A DNA stretch of 45,000 bases from Chrysomallon squamiferum (GCA_012295275.1 CM022679.1:21836610-21881609), one strand, 5' to 3'; numbered from the stretch's first letter, positions 12,130 through 39,640 are shown. Notes: generated by a model from the sequence alone, not told the origin. Translations and numbers: made by a program.

Positions 12130-13440
12130 CAAATGCTATTTCGTCTATTAGTGGTAACTTTCACTCGACTCGTTATAGATTTCCGATTTCGAAGTCCTGT
12201 CGAAAATAGAAAGTCTTAACTGCACAATTCAGGGAAATAATATGACTCTCTCGGATTTATTTCTATCTTTTTCATCGGTGGCGCAAAGAGGAACGTCTGA
12301 AATGTCATACCGTTCAGTTGACGACATACGTACGACCTGTCGTAACTGAAGGATGGTATGCAAGACATATGCATTGACAGTGTTATTATATTACACGGAA
12401 TATAGACGTAAATTCTGACGTACTGGAATCAGTATTGGGACGAAGAGAGAGAAGGGAGAGGGATTGAAACCGTATCTTTTTGTTATTTCTTCTTTTTCAA
12501 GATCTTGTTCTTAATTCGCTTTGGTATTCTTTTTTTTTTTTTTTTTTTTTTTTTCAACTGATTCTTCGCATTCTGTTGTAAATGATGTCTGCTTTGTTTC
12601 TGGCGTTATATTAGAACAAAATTAATAACTGTTTCAACGAATGTATATTGGAAAGATAATGCAGCATGTTCCAGATTCAGCCAGAATAAAATGAAATTGT
12701 GGATATTTACAGATCAATACACCTATCATAACTGTACGTGTTTGCTGAGTTCTAGAAATTAACTTTTGTTTACTGGACTTTTCTTAATGCGCAGTCTTTG
12801 TAATAAGCAGCAACGGGTCGTTTGTACGCAGATTCCCGCTAACAGGAAAACACAAAGCACTGATTTAATAAAAACAATCGTGGAAAACCATCTGGAACGA
12901 GATATTGTTCACATAACACACTAACACAGATTTGAAGCTGTGATCCATCTCTAAAATCTCAAAACCAAGAGACTGACCAATTATTTATACAAAACCAGGA
13001 ATGAAGAAAATGAAAACGGAATAAAACTGAGAATGGTTATAAACACAAATACACACACTGAGACTAACTGTGGCTAGTTTATATTTGATGAAAACTGTTA
13101 AAAATAAAAACTTTTCGAAGTTATACGGTTTGAACTTGATGAAGGTTTTTATGTATATATATGTATTTCAAGGTAACATGGAGCATGTAGTGCAGTAAAA
13201 CGAAAAACGAAAAAAAAAAAACGAAGAAAAACTATAAATGTATGTCACTCTCTTTACTTTTATTTCTTCATTCATTTTTTTTTTCTCAGTATATTGTGCG
13301 TATGTGTGTATCTCATTCTTACTTTCTCGACAACCCTTTTACTAATGATAAAAGCAAAATTTAAAAAAAAAACCAAAAAAAAAACCAACTCTTTAACTAG
13401 ATTTTCAACAAAAGTGTGTAATTTCTTCATCTCCGTATAT
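12130..13440. other. Unique intergenic sequence, no gene seen
   Basis: AT-rich with one T-run near 12531-12554. No conserved coding pattern was seen on either strand. Confidence 0.5.
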
Positions 13441-13745
13441 CGCTAACGGACACGATAAGTGCAATAATCAAAGACACGGAAATCACTTCCATTCAGATGA
13501 TTTCCAGTTCTGTAACGAGCCCAGCTTCACACACGCGCTCTGCCCAAGGTCGTGCACTGAGCTGGCTCGAAGTGCTGTTTAACGTGCATCAGTGTAAAAC
13601 AGAGCGCAGTACCTCGCCCACGCCCATAGTTTGCATAGCGAGATTGAGAATAGCGAGCGATTTTATTTATTAATGTGGTAACACCTGGACAGGTGCTAGT
13701 ATGTATGCACTGATCTGCAGTCAGTATTTCTTGTCAAGCTGTTGT
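13441..13745. other. GC-richer unique island with paired E-boxes
   Basis: CACCTG at 13682-13687 and CAGGTG at 13690-13695 form a near-palindrome two bases apart. The surroundings contain CpG and GCCCACGCCC. This is a possible enhancer or an old promoter remnant. Confidence 0.3.
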
Positions 13746-13839
13746 AGGTGTCACTAAGAGAGAAAGAAAGAGGAGGAGCAGGAGAAGAAGAAGAAGAAAA
13801 AATTACCAGTTCCAAGAAATATGAATATCATATTATTTA

Positions 13840-13970
<131 letters not shown>

Positions 13971-14194
13971 ACAGAGAGAGAGACAGAGAGAGAGATTTAT
14001 ATGGTTTATACTGTTATTATTCCTTTTATTTCAGTTACAAATAGCAATATTAGTAGTAGCTGCAGCGGCAGTAGTTATAGTAATCGTTGTAGTCGCAGAT
14101 TAGTAGAAGAATTAACAGCAGTTGTAGTCGTAGTAGTAACTGTAATAGTAGTAATTGTAGTAACAGTAGCAATAGCAGGAGCAGTTGTAGCTAT

Positions 14195-14380
14195 AGTAGA
14201 TATAATAAAAGTATAGAAGCAGTAACAGCAGATATAATAATAGATAGAAGTAGTAACAGCAGATATAATAATAGATAGAAGTAGTAATAGCAGATATAAT
14301 AAAAGATAGAAGCAGTAATAGCAGATGTAATAATAGATAGAAGTAGTAATAGTAGATATAATAATAGTAGTAGATGTCGT
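14195..14380. repeat. 31-bp minisatellite, about six units
   Basis: Unit starts at 14195, 14227, 14258, 14289, 14320 and 14351. The pattern is AGCAGATATAATAATAGATA, then GAAGTAGTAAC. It sits in a longer TAG/CAG-rich stretch (14040-14470). Confidence 0.85.
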
Positions 14381-14860
14381 TGTTGTTGTTGCTGTAGATG
14401 TACTGATAATAAAAATACAGCAATAGCAGCAGTAAGTGGTAACAGTAGAAGTTACAGCTGCAGTTACAGTATTACTGTAATCATCTTTTATTATTATTTT
14501 TTTTTCTCTCTTCTTAAAATTTCCGAATGAACATCACGTTTAAAAATACAGAGCATCTACTTGTCTATGCTAACAGAACATAAGGTATACACTGGACAAA
14601 ACCATGCTAATAACCAGTTAATCAATAAACATTTACTTTTATGTCTTTCATAGAATTCTGTGTACAACATAATCTGCGCCAAATGTTGACAGCAGACAGG
14701 TGGCCGCATTCTAAACTGTGTGTGTGCGTGTGCGTGTGCGTGTGCGTCTGTGTGTGTGAGTACTCGGTGCTAACAGTCAAAAATGAATGTTGCAGATGAA
14801 TAAATATAATTAATTGTGTGAATTAAATTAACAGCCAAATGTTAAATGCAGACAGAATTC

Positions 14861-14863
<3 letters not shown>

Positions 14864-14908
<45 letters not shown>
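14864..14908. repeat. (CA)n microsatellite
   Basis: Pure CA run. Confidence 0.95.
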
Positions 14909-14910
<2 letters not shown>

Positions 14911-15404
14911 TATAGGCCTATATATATATATACTTTTGTATCATTAATCTTCAGTTTGACATTTCCGATTAATTCGAAATCCACAAATAGAGGTTGTATC
15001 AATTTTTAATTATCTTCTATATTTATCGTTACCATACACAGACGTGAAATACCTTGTATAATTGAAAGATGTTTATAGCTCCCACAAAACGCATCGAGAG
15101 AGAGAGACATTATTTCCAAAAATATCAACAGCAGTTCTGACAACACATTCATACTGATAGCAGAATTCGTTCAGTTTTATCTAACAAATGTTTAAATAAC
15201 AGATTTATCGTCAAATCCATTATAGATCATTAGTGTTTGAACGAGTTTTGTTATTTAGTTGTTTTTTTCTTCAAGGATATCCATTTGTTAATGTATTTAG
15301 TGTTTGTTCTGTCAGATGTTAAAGTTCATTCTCCTTATGTTTCTCTGTGTTCAGCAGATTTCTCCTTTTTCAGTGTTATTCGAATTTCTTACTACCTCCT
15401 GCGC

Positions 15405-15625
15405 TCTTTCTTTCTATCTTTCTCTCTCTTTCCCTTTCTCTCTTTCTCTTTCTGCCTGTCTCTCTTTTCTCTCATTCTTTCTTTCTCTCTCTCTCGCTCT
15501 CTGTTTCTCTGTTTCCGTCTCTCATTCTCTCTCTATTTCTTTTTCTCTCATTCTTTCTTTTCCTCTCACTTTCTCTCTCTCTCTCATTCTCTATCTCAGT
15601 CTCTCTCTCTCTGTCTCTACTGTTT
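15405..15625. repeat. Imperfect polypyrimidine CT-rich tract
   Basis: TTTC/TCTC/CATTC units, strongly pyrimidine on the plus strand. It looks like a decayed (CT)n array. Confidence 0.85.
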
Positions 15626-15779
15626 TTTCTTTTTATTATCTCTCTATTCTACCCCTTCCCTCCGTTTCTTTTTCCCATCACTTAAAAAACATCTTTCATT
15701 TTTGTTTGTTATGTTTCTTGTTTTGGGTTGTTTTTGTGTTTGTTTTTTTCACCTCCATCATAACAGCTTGCACACACAC

Positions 15780-16750
15780 AGGCTGGTAACGTCATTTTCC
15801 ATTGCTTACGCTTATCGTAAGTAGAACGTGTAAAATATTGATAACATTTTGATCAAAGGTTAGTTTGTTTTGCGTGCTCGGCGGTAACAAAGCCAGCTTG
15901 TTTTACGTACAGTGGGTTTTGTGTGTGCACGTGTTGAATACCTTGTTTTTGCGTCCATCAACACTTATCTCTGGGTCAAATCGAAATTACGTGAACGTTG
16001 GCACTTACGTTACCGCTACGGGGTCAGCGACGTCAACACACAGGGGATTCAGTCTGTTGCTGCTACATTCCAGTGTTTATGTAATTGTTTATATTATTAC
16101 CAGAAATAAAAAATATTCATGTTAAGAGATAAAAAAAATAAAAAATTAAAACAAAATAAAAAATTATGTAACTGCTTATGCTACTAAACTGTTGATCTGG
16201 AAGAAGATAAACAATGTTATTTTCTAAATTATTATGTGTGTATGTGTGTATTTACTTGTTATAAAATAAATGAGCATTTATTTTATGGATAGAATCGTTC
16301 AAAAATTAAGGGAAAACAATAAAAAAAACCCCACTCAAATGTCATTCTTTTTCTTCTGAACACAACAACAACAACAACAACAACAAAAAAAAAAAACCGT
16401 TTATGTTTCTTTCCTCTTGAGAATTTCAGATTGTAAGAATGGTTTCTGAAAATGCAGTCTGATTATTAAATAACAATTAAGAAAAAAGAAACATTATTCA
16501 ACCACAATCTTACAGATATTTACGTGTGTGTAATGACATCCATGTATAATTATATCTGTCAAAATTAGGTTTATTTTGCGGTAAGTGATGCTGCTTTTGG
16601 TATTTTTTTTGTTGTTGTTGTTGTTGTTGTTTTTAGATATAACACTTGTTAAACAAGAAGAAACACCTAATATCGCTAATTAGCTATAGCAGAACAGGTA
16701 TTTAGTGAAACTGAAAAACCAGGTTTCTGATTTAAGTGTCAAAACAAACC
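15780..16750. other. Unique intergenic sequence, no gene seen
   Basis: Includes a moderately GC stretch (about 15870-16040) and short CAA and GTT runs (16365, 16610). No coding exon was recognised. Confidence 0.45.
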
Positions 16751-16753
16751 AAA

Positions 16754-16841
16754 AAGTTAAATTATAAATAAATAAAAACTAAAAACTAAATAAATAAACA
16801 AATAAATAATAATAATAAGAACTAAAAACTAACTAAATAAA

Positions 16842-16872
<31 letters not shown>

Positions 16873-16913
16873 CTAACAACTAAATAAATAAATAAATAAG
16901 TAAATAAATAAAA
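16754..16913. repeat. (TAAA)n array with AACTAAAAACTAA units
   Basis: Three blocks of TAAA/TAA separated by ACTAAAAACTA. Confidence 0.9.
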
Positions 16914-17038
16914 TTAGGTAAATTATTTGTTAAAAATCAACAGATTCTGAATACAAAGTAACACGGTATTCTACAAAACTTTTCACAATGATTTGCCAGT
17001 AAGATTTTGCCTTTTTCTCTTTATTATTAAAATATTTG

Positions 17039-17069
<31 letters not shown>

Positions 17070-17768
17070 CTTTTGCGTTTCCTTCCCGTTTTCATTATTT
17101 CTTTACTTGAACTTGGTATTGTTCACAGTTTAATGACTTTAGTGACACAGTTTAAAGTGCATCAGATGATTCAGTTGTACATGGAAGCAGTTAATATGAG
17201 CTGCCATCCGTACAATAGTACGTCCTTGCATCCATTAGTCATTTTCCGGTGTTTGTTTTCCTTATTTATTTATTTATTATTATTACTATTATTATTTCTT
17301 TTCTTTTTACATTTTTTTTTTTTTCCTGCTGATACTACTATCATAGAAATCTTAAGCTAAAAATAAAAAAATAAAAAATCTTTAAATTATTTCTTTTGCT
17401 TGTTCATTCACTGTTAAAATATATTTTAAATAATAAAAAAAAAAAAGAATGAACAAAACCATTTGGCTCTTTGAAATTGTTAAACTTGGAACATTCATTT
17501 ATCTTCTTTCTTTCTGTTTTTTTCTTCTTTTCGATACAAAAGACGACACTGAAGAAAAACGACAACTGAAAAAAAAGGTATTTCAGAATACGGCGTAGCA
17601 TGCAAGAGACAATTTAAAAGTAATAAAAGAAAAAAATGTTTTCCTGAGTATCTCAGATGTTTTATTAATATCTTTTATTTTGCTGTTCTGAATGAAGGCT
17701 GGAAACGACTGCTGTCCTAAAAAAAAGCTAAATAAAGTGTATCATTTGATTTAAATCGCTTTATTCCA

Positions 17769-17769
<1 letters not shown>

Positions 17770-17801
<32 letters not shown>

Positions 17802-18056
17802 TGTATGTATGTATGTATGTATGTATGTGTGTGTATGTATGTATGTAGGTAGGTAGGTAGGTGTGTAGGTAGGTATGTATGTATGTATGTATGTGTAGTA
17901 TGTATGTATGTATATTGGTAGGTGGGTATGTAGGTATGTAGGTATGTATGTGTGTATGTATGTATGTATGTATGTATGTATGTATGTATATGTATGTATG
18001 TATGTATGCATGTATATATGTATGTATGCAAGTATATGTATGTATGTATGTATGAG
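17770..18056. repeat. (ATGT)n tetranucleotide array
   Basis: TATG/TAGG units over nearly 290 bp. His-Thr-Tyr-Ile frames on the minus strand are artefacts. Confidence 0.95.
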
Positions 18057-18145
18057 ACACACACGCACACACAAACACGCAAACTTGGTGTGGGTATGGT
18101 ATGGTATGGTATGGGTATGTGTTTTTGTTTGTGGGTGTGGTATGT

Positions 18146-18146
<1 letters not shown>

Positions 18147-18190
<44 letters not shown>
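18147..18190. repeat. (GT)n microsatellite
   Basis: Pure GT run preceded by GGTAT repeats near 18095-18115. Confidence 0.95.
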
Positions 18191-18193
<3 letters not shown>

Positions 18194-18857
18194 GAATTTT
18201 GTATTTTGTTTGTGTTGTGTGTACAGTTCAACTGAATTTCAAGCTAGCTAGCTGGTGCTGTTCATTCTGAGCAGTATTCGAGTTACGATACATCCAAGCG
18301 GTTGAATGATCAAATGTAGCAAAAACAGATATTTCAAAGTGAACGGCTTACAGTGAAGTCATATCAGTTCAAGATAAAGTGACGCGTCTAGAATTCAAAT
18401 CCTTCTTATTATTGTTGTGCTGGGAATTTTAATTTATTTTTACTGGGGTTTTTTTGTGTTTTGTTTGCATATTTTAATCAAACACAGCATCCTGTTTGTT
18501 GAAAGAAAAAAACAATCAACTGAAATAGGCAAAAAACTGTGACATCGTTTAACAAATGTTTCTTTTTGTTTTTCATAAAGAAAAATATCCTTCTTGAACC
18601 GTTCATTTTGTTAAAAAGAAAAGAAAAAAAAAGATGATGAATATATAAAAAAATAGCATTTTGGAGAGAGGGGGGCAGACAGTTATAAAGCGTTTTTGGA
18701 GGAGATCCAAGAATTGAAAAGTATTATATATGAAAAATGCAAAGTAATCAGTATGGAGAATTAAGAAATAGCGAGAACGAATTTAAATACAGTAATATGA
18801 TAAAATAATATGATAATTGTGAGTAAACTATAATAAAACCACTACATCTAACGATGA

Positions 18858-18985
18858 TGTTAGATTAGCTTTGCCAAATGGCCGGATAAATGGTGTCCAA
18901 TTGTTCATTTGGCGGGCCGCACTGAAATCCCTCGCTGGCCGGTTGTGGTCAGCGGGTCAAGGGTAGCCACCCCTGATTTAAAACT
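18858..18985. mobile_element. Relic of a DNA transposon end (hAT-like)
   Basis: GGCGGGCCGCACTGAAAT followed by GGCCGGTTGTGG and GGGTAGCCACCCCTGAT. GGGCCGC ... CCACCCCTG is the typical look of terminal segments of hAT-type non-autonomous elements in animal genomes. No transposase is present and only one end is recognisable. Confidence 0.35.
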
Positions 18986-18999
18986 ACGAACTCAGAAAA

Positions 19000-21010
19000 T
19001 ATTCACTTTTACCGAAGTCTGTCCCCGTTATTTTCAAAAAAACGTATTACAAAAAAAAACCTCGAAATCTCCAATCAGGAAATTTTGCCACTGATAAAAA
19101 AAAGCTTCCCACAGCACACGGCTGTCTGTATATTTTGTTTCATCAAAAACAGTTTGACTTTCCGCACGCCGAAACGATTGAAAATTAATTTATGACGGAT
19201 AGTACCAGAGATTTAAATTAATGATGCGTCGTAACTACGTTGTCGACTGCTCCCTCTGGAACGATCAGACTTCGCGAAGAGAGGGATTCAGTGACTGCAC
19301 TTGATAACGTAACGTCTGCAACATCAAAGAGCTGCGAGGGAAATTGAAATAGCAGAAACTCTATAGCTGATAACAGATATGAACGAAACAGTGTTGCGAT
19401 GACTAGATTGATTTCTAAAGTGTTTCATGGTGTTGTTGTTTTTATTCTGAGAGAGTGAGAGAGAGAGAGAGAAGAAGAGAAGATTTATGTGCGCTGTGTT
19501 TATTTTCTGAAATGAACCCTCATTTAGTTTCATTATACGTAGTCTGTTGAATATTATCCAACGGCATTCGTTTTAGAAATGAATGAGAATTGTATCATTT
19601 ATCATTATACTAATGCATTTCAGTAACACATTTATTATTATGTGCTTGCGTAGTGTAAATGCTTTGATGTCTAGTCTTTATTTTAAAAACATAATAAAAA
19701 GAAATTCATTAAAAAGAAAGACAAAACAAACAATAAAAGGCCATTAATTTTTACGTATATAAAAACAAGTATATGTATGTATATACTTATACCTGTTTTT
19801 TATATATATAAAAACTTGTATATGCGCCATCTGTACTTTATGATAATTACTGATATATAACAAATGTAACATCACAAATTTAATTTGAATAAAAACAATA
19901 TGCCTCTACGATTTCATTTGTATACAGTTATATGCACTCGTTATTCTGACTCAAATACCATTTAGAAAACAAACAGCATTTGCGAAATTAAACGCTTGAA
20001 ATCATTTACGACAGGTCGTACAAAAACAAACTGTTTTATTGTTAACCAATATAAAAATTAGGTCGATTAAGTGTATAAAACCAACGGCTGACATTTTACA
20101 TTTAATTAAACATTCGGAGGAAGCCGACAGTTTATAGACACTGAAATATGAAGAGTATAATTATCGAATCAATGAATTTATGCGTTAAGTTTCCGTTTCG
20201 CACGTTTTGGTTTCGCATAAAATCTAGGCATCAATTATTATCATTAATTTGATTTCCGTTGTTAAAACATGTCAAAGATTCATAACTGCAAGTTTATCAG
20301 ATACCAGTTATTTGTTACGTTAAGCAGTAAATGTTTCCAATCAGCTTTAAAGTATCATTATTTACAAACAACGAAAAGAACATTCTGAACTTTTCTCTGT
20401 TAAAACCATAAAAAGATCTGATGTATATGGTTTAATGGTTGAGAGAATTCGTTAACATTGTTAAAATCCGTCTGTATTACTTATTATCTGCTTTTTGGTG
20501 CTGTATCAAACGAACGGTTATAACTATTGGTCAACTTTAAGGTTATTTTTCAAATATTTAAAACATGTTTTCACCTTCCTCATTACTTAACACTGACAGT
20601 TAAATTTCTGACCGTATAAAACTTTTTATAAAAATAAAAAAATGATATTATCAAAATTATAACTAATGCAAGTCAAACAGAAAATTATTGAAAAGGTTAA
20701 GAAGTCAGACTTGAAATCAAAAAGCTTTCCCTAATTGGAAGACGAATGGTTACCGATTGTTTTGTTCTAACTAATTGACTGACCAAACCACTAACACATT
20801 GGGGCCAATTCCCACTACCGATTCCTACCTTGAGCTAAGATTAAACCTGTCTGCTTTAGAAATGATGTGGACAGACAAGGACGTTTTATAACAACAACCA
20901 CAATAGCTAATAACATGCTTGAACCATCTGTAAATACGATCATGCTTCAGTTGAGTCATTAATTACATGATGAACTGGTTAATTGATCGATTAAAAAAGT
21001 GTGATTGGAA
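19000..21010. other. Unique AT-rich intergenic sequence, no gene seen
   Basis: About 2 kb with few repeats. No splice-bounded coding pattern or RNA gene was recognised. A degraded SINE-like end may lie at 20790-20850. Confidence 0.5.
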
Positions 21011-21090
21011 TGGAATCGATGAGGAGGATTGATCCTGGCACATATCGCTCCTCAGTCTGGCACTCTCGCGTTGAGCTGAGGCTTGTGTTC
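21010..21090 (+). mobile_element. SINE tail fragment
   Basis: GGATTGATCCTGG at 21026-21038, then CTCCTCAGTCTGGCACTCTC and GTTGAGCTGAG, which is the tRNA-like end of the same family. No head was found. Confidence 0.4.
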
Positions 21091-21099
21091 TGACTGGAA

Positions 21100-21780
21100 A
21101 GTTATCTTGCTCAATAAACAGACCGATGTAAACGGAAGTTATTAAAACGAAACAGCCGTAAATAGATCATTTATGGGTTATTTTTTCTAGATGGCTATCA
21201 CAACAGGTTAATTAAGAAAGCAGTATAATTTGTTAAAGAAACCCAGCATGAAAGATTTCTATTAATTTGCCTTCAAATAAAGACGTGCAATCATATGCAT
21301 TATAAAAAAAATTAAAAAAATAAAAAAAAAAGAAAAAAATGAAAAATATCAGCCAGTACGTCGTTTTTTGCTTGCTAAAGAGTGATGGATATTTGGATTT
21401 GTTTTTATATTTTTCTTAATTTATTAAAACTTTCAGCTGGTAGTAAATCATACTTGTAGTAAATCTTCAGTTACAAAGTTTTACAAGCCAAACCTACTCA
21501 CGCGTTATTTGCAAAATAAATATTTTAACATAAATCGCGGACAGACAGAATTACATTCAGTTTAATTGCACCAGCCTATCCCTTTTTGGAAATGCTGAAT
21601 CCGCTCCTATGTGTGCTATTATGCAGGGCTTTTCTTAATATTAATTCCTTAGCTACGTTGTAACAAATACAAATGGACGTTTCCTAGATTTACACATGAT
21701 AAGAATTTGTGTTTTTGAATTAAGGAAAATTAAACTAAGATGCTATCCACAAGCTGGCAACAGTTATACTTTACGAATAA
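21100..21780. other. Unique AT-rich intergenic sequence, no gene seen
   Basis: Contains an A-rich stretch at 21303-21347 only. Confidence 0.5.
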
Positions 21781-21790
21781 TACTACTACA

Positions 21791-21856
<66 letters not shown>

Positions 21857-21880
21857 GTTAATACTAATAATAATAATAAA
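21781..21880. repeat. (CTA)n(AAT)n trinucleotide array
   Basis: About 76 bases of CTA, then AAT units. Confidence 0.95.
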
Positions 21881-22401
21881 AAGATGTGCAAGTATGCAAT
21901 TTTATTATGACCAATAAGAACTTCGTTACCATCCGTATTTCAGAACGTAACAGTGAAGATTAGCTCCTTAAGGATGTAACAAAATTCCCCGTAACCGTAC
22001 ACGAATGTAACATGAGGTGTGTATACAATCCGTGGATACAGCTGGACTGTGATGTGCAAACAGGTTGTGTTTTTGTTTTGTTTTTCAGAGTTGTAAAACG
22101 ACAGCAACGACACTGATCACAGTATTGCACGAACAACACCTGAATACACAGACTCGTGGTCGAAGGAAACGAACTTCAAGTCTAAACACGACGGTGGAAA
22201 ACAAAGTGTTGAGATGTTTGACCACAGTGCACATAAAAAAAAAAAGGAAAAAAAAAAAGGAATAAAAAAAGAAAAAAGAAAGAACAAAAAAATACAGAAC
22301 AAAAAAAAAAAACATACAAAAAAACAAAAAACAATGGACATTGTTGTTTGCCCATAGTCGACTAAAAAATGAAGAGTTACGAGTGCGTCCGATCAACCGT
22401 C

Positions 22402-22626
22402 GGTGAATGTTCTCCATTAACAGGTGTATTTCCGTTGAAACAGTGGCGAATGATCACCATTAACAAATGTGTGTCCGTTCAAATATCATCAGTGAACTTA
22501 TCACCATTAACAAGAATGTGTCCGTTCAAAAAGCACTGAATTATCACCATCAACAATAACGAGTCCGCTGAACTGATTTGGTGAATGATGATCACCGTAA
22601 CAAACTCATCGGCCGTCCAAACAATG
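22402..22626. repeat. 43-46 bp degenerate minisatellite just downstream of the CBX stop codon
   Basis: Five units have GTGAAT-like starts at 22403, 22446, 22492, 22536 and 22581. Each carries versions of ATCACCATTAACAA followed by GTGTCCGTTCAAA. The array ends about 120 bp from the CBX stop, so on the minus strand it probably lies in the 3' UTR or just past the transcript end. No confident polyadenylation site could be chosen, because AATAAA-like hexamers (minus strand) near 22657-22670 lie in a low-complexity A/T tract. Confidence 0.75.
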
Positions 22627-22747
22627 TATTATGCGCCTCTTTTCTTCTTCTTCTTTTTTATTTTTTTATTTTTTTGTTTTTTTAATTTGTTTTTCTTTTA
22701 TAATTTTTTTTTTTTTGTTTGTTTTGCTTTGCTTTGCTTTCTCATTT

Positions 22748-37771
<15,024 letters not shown>

Positions 37772-37960
37772 TGGTCGGTGATTGAGCGTTCAAATGTGTT
37801 GTTTGTCGATGCGGGAGCTTGTTAACACAGCCGGGTCCTCACTGCGCATGCGATAACAGCAGACTCGTGACGTCGGCGCGACCTTCTATTAGCGTCGCTT
37901 CATTTGAAAAGCGGGTAACCACGCAGAAAAACAAACGGTCTTTTCAAATTTATGCATGAC
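37772..37960 (-). promoter_or_regulatory. CpG-dense putative CBX promoter with NRF1-like and CRE-like sites
   Basis: Immediately upstream of the CBX ATG the sequence is locally rich in CpG, in contrast to the AT-rich surroundings. TGCGCATGCG at 37853-37862 matches the core of an NRF1 site. TGACGTCG at 37878-37885 is a one-mismatch CRE. Two CCAAT motifs on the minus strand lie at about 37757-37775, one overlapping the start codon. No TATA box is evident at a sensible distance, consistent with a CpG-type promoter. The transcription start was not located. Confidence 0.5.
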
Positions 37961-37969
37961 TCAGTATCA

Positions 37970-38400
37970 CCTCAAAGCTTATCAATATGGTGGCTGGGTA
38001 TTAAAAACCATCTAAATTTAGCCTTGTGCGCACTGAAAACAATTGCCACGTGACGACGCTCGGAATATTGTTGATGTCAGCATGACATGTTACGAGTTGG
38101 TGTGTGTGTGTGTGCAGACATGCTTGGTGATAATTTTGGCTCTGACGCGAATAGTTGGTTCTTGGGAAGCTGTAAAATTACACTCGAGGATCCGCGTGAA
38201 GGCTGGGGCCGAGGGGTGGGTGGTAAACAACGACTGGTACTACAGCACAGGAAGGACGTCGACGTATTTTCTTTCTTCAACAGCTTTTAGTAATCGTCCA
38301 TCACGTTTATGATATTAATACAACACACGACAATTCGTCGGTTCTGGTTTCACTTATGTGGATTAAACAGGAAACTTAAACTATTCAGGAAAAATATGGA
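37970..38400. other. Unique upstream flank of CBX
   Basis: Moderate GC with several CpGs and no recognised coding exon. Short overlapping frames on both strands at 38043-38312 have no family resemblance. Confidence 0.45.
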
Positions 38401-38410
38401 GGATTGCTTA

Positions 38411-38456
38411 CTTATCTTCGTAAATTATTATTATTATTATTATTATTATTAATATT

Positions 38457-38494
<38 letters not shown>

Positions 38495-38674
38495 AGTTGT
38501 TATTTTAAGCAGTATATCATATGAAGTTAGAAAATAATATGAAAAATCAGTGAGAAAATATTTAAATTTAAATTTTAGTCTAGCATTTATTCATGGAAAC
38601 AGCTGATTTATTGTGCATCTCAAGTAGAACAATCACTAAATAAATAATTTACGTAAATACATTCACTTGTACAA

Positions 38675-38748
<74 letters not shown>
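38411..38748 (+). repeat. Left arm of long inverted repeat
   Basis: The order is CTTATCTTCG, (TTA)n, (TTG)n, about 180 bp of unique sequence, ACTTGTACAAGTT, then (CT)n. The reverse complement lies at 42292-42591. By eye the unique part matches base for base; only the repeat tracts differ in length. Confidence 0.9.
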
Positions 38749-38750
<2 letters not shown>

Positions 38751-38926
38751 CCCCCCGCCCACTCATTCACAACACGCCCACAGCTTTATCCCAGCTATTT
38801 TATTCACATAAATAAAATAAATAATTTCAGTAATATCAGTACACGTTCACCGCAGTCCGACACAGACGAAAACTACCAACACAGACTGACATGCAGATAG
38901 ACTCGTGTGATTCAATTATACTGCAG

Positions 38927-38939
38927 TAACCTTTGACCT
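38927..38939 (-). promoter_or_regulatory. DR1-like nuclear receptor half-site pair
   Basis: On the minus strand AGGTCAAAGGTTA is a direct repeat with one-base spacing. It could be chance; no gene lies nearby except CBX, whose start is 1.2 kb away. Confidence 0.25.
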
Positions 38940-39104
38940 CGAAGTAAATATCATCCGAGGCATGACATAAGCTTTCCTTCTGTCGCCATTTGGTGTGATA
39001 ACAAGCCGGAAATATAAAGCAAAATTTGACGCGTAGTTCAAATTGACACGAACATTTCATTTTAATTTTCTTTATTTAATTATTAGTATTTTCTTTCATG
39101 TTTT

Positions 39105-39146
<42 letters not shown>

Positions 39147-39163
39147 TTTAAAAAACTTTTGTT

Positions 39164-39218
39164 TATATACACATATACCAGCACTTTTAAATTATGTATA
39201 TACACATATACCAGCACT
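39164..39218. repeat. 22-bp direct duplication
   Basis: TATATACACATATACCAGCA followed by CT occurs at 39164-39185 and again at 39197-39218, a 33-bp offset. Confidence 0.85.
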
Positions 39219-39570
39219 CACAGCATGCTGTAAGGATTTAAAGTCGATTAGACTATAAATACAGGTGACTCAGATAGGCCTATACTAAGACAACATCACA
39301 GTACTTCACTGCTACAACAGCTGATGGTAAACATATTAATAAAACAAAAGTATGTCATGTGTTCATGACATCAGCAGTACTGTAACATCAGTAAAAATCT
39401 ATGTCAAGCTTGAAATGAAACACACAGAGTTATTTCATGCAGTTATTATTAATCAAGCTTGTAGTGTCTAAATGAAGAACAAAAATATAGAATTAAATAA
39501 CATCAACAGTATAACAACAACAACAATAATACCTTAATGTGTTTATCTGTGTGTGTTTGTGTGGTGTGTG

Positions 39571-39616
<46 letters not shown>

Positions 39617-39638
39617 TTTGTCTATCCACATATCTGCT

Positions 39639-39640
<2 letters not shown>

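Noticed and set aside
15237-15824. Plus-strand 195-aa Ser/Phe/Leu-rich frame
   Set aside because: Spans an imperfect polypyrimidine tract. Three frames are open across it, as expected from composition.
17717-18251. Overlapping His/Thr/Tyr/Ile-rich and Met/Tyr/Val/Cys-rich frames on both strands
   Set aside because: Translations of (ATGT)n and (GT)n arrays.
22657-22670. CBX polyadenylation signal
   Set aside because: AATAAA-like hexamers on the minus strand occur only inside a long A/T low-complexity tract, so no single site can be supported.
38043-38312. Short frames on both strands upstream of CBX as a divergent neighbour gene
   Set aside because: Three overlapping frames, no recognisable motif, no convincing splice continuation.
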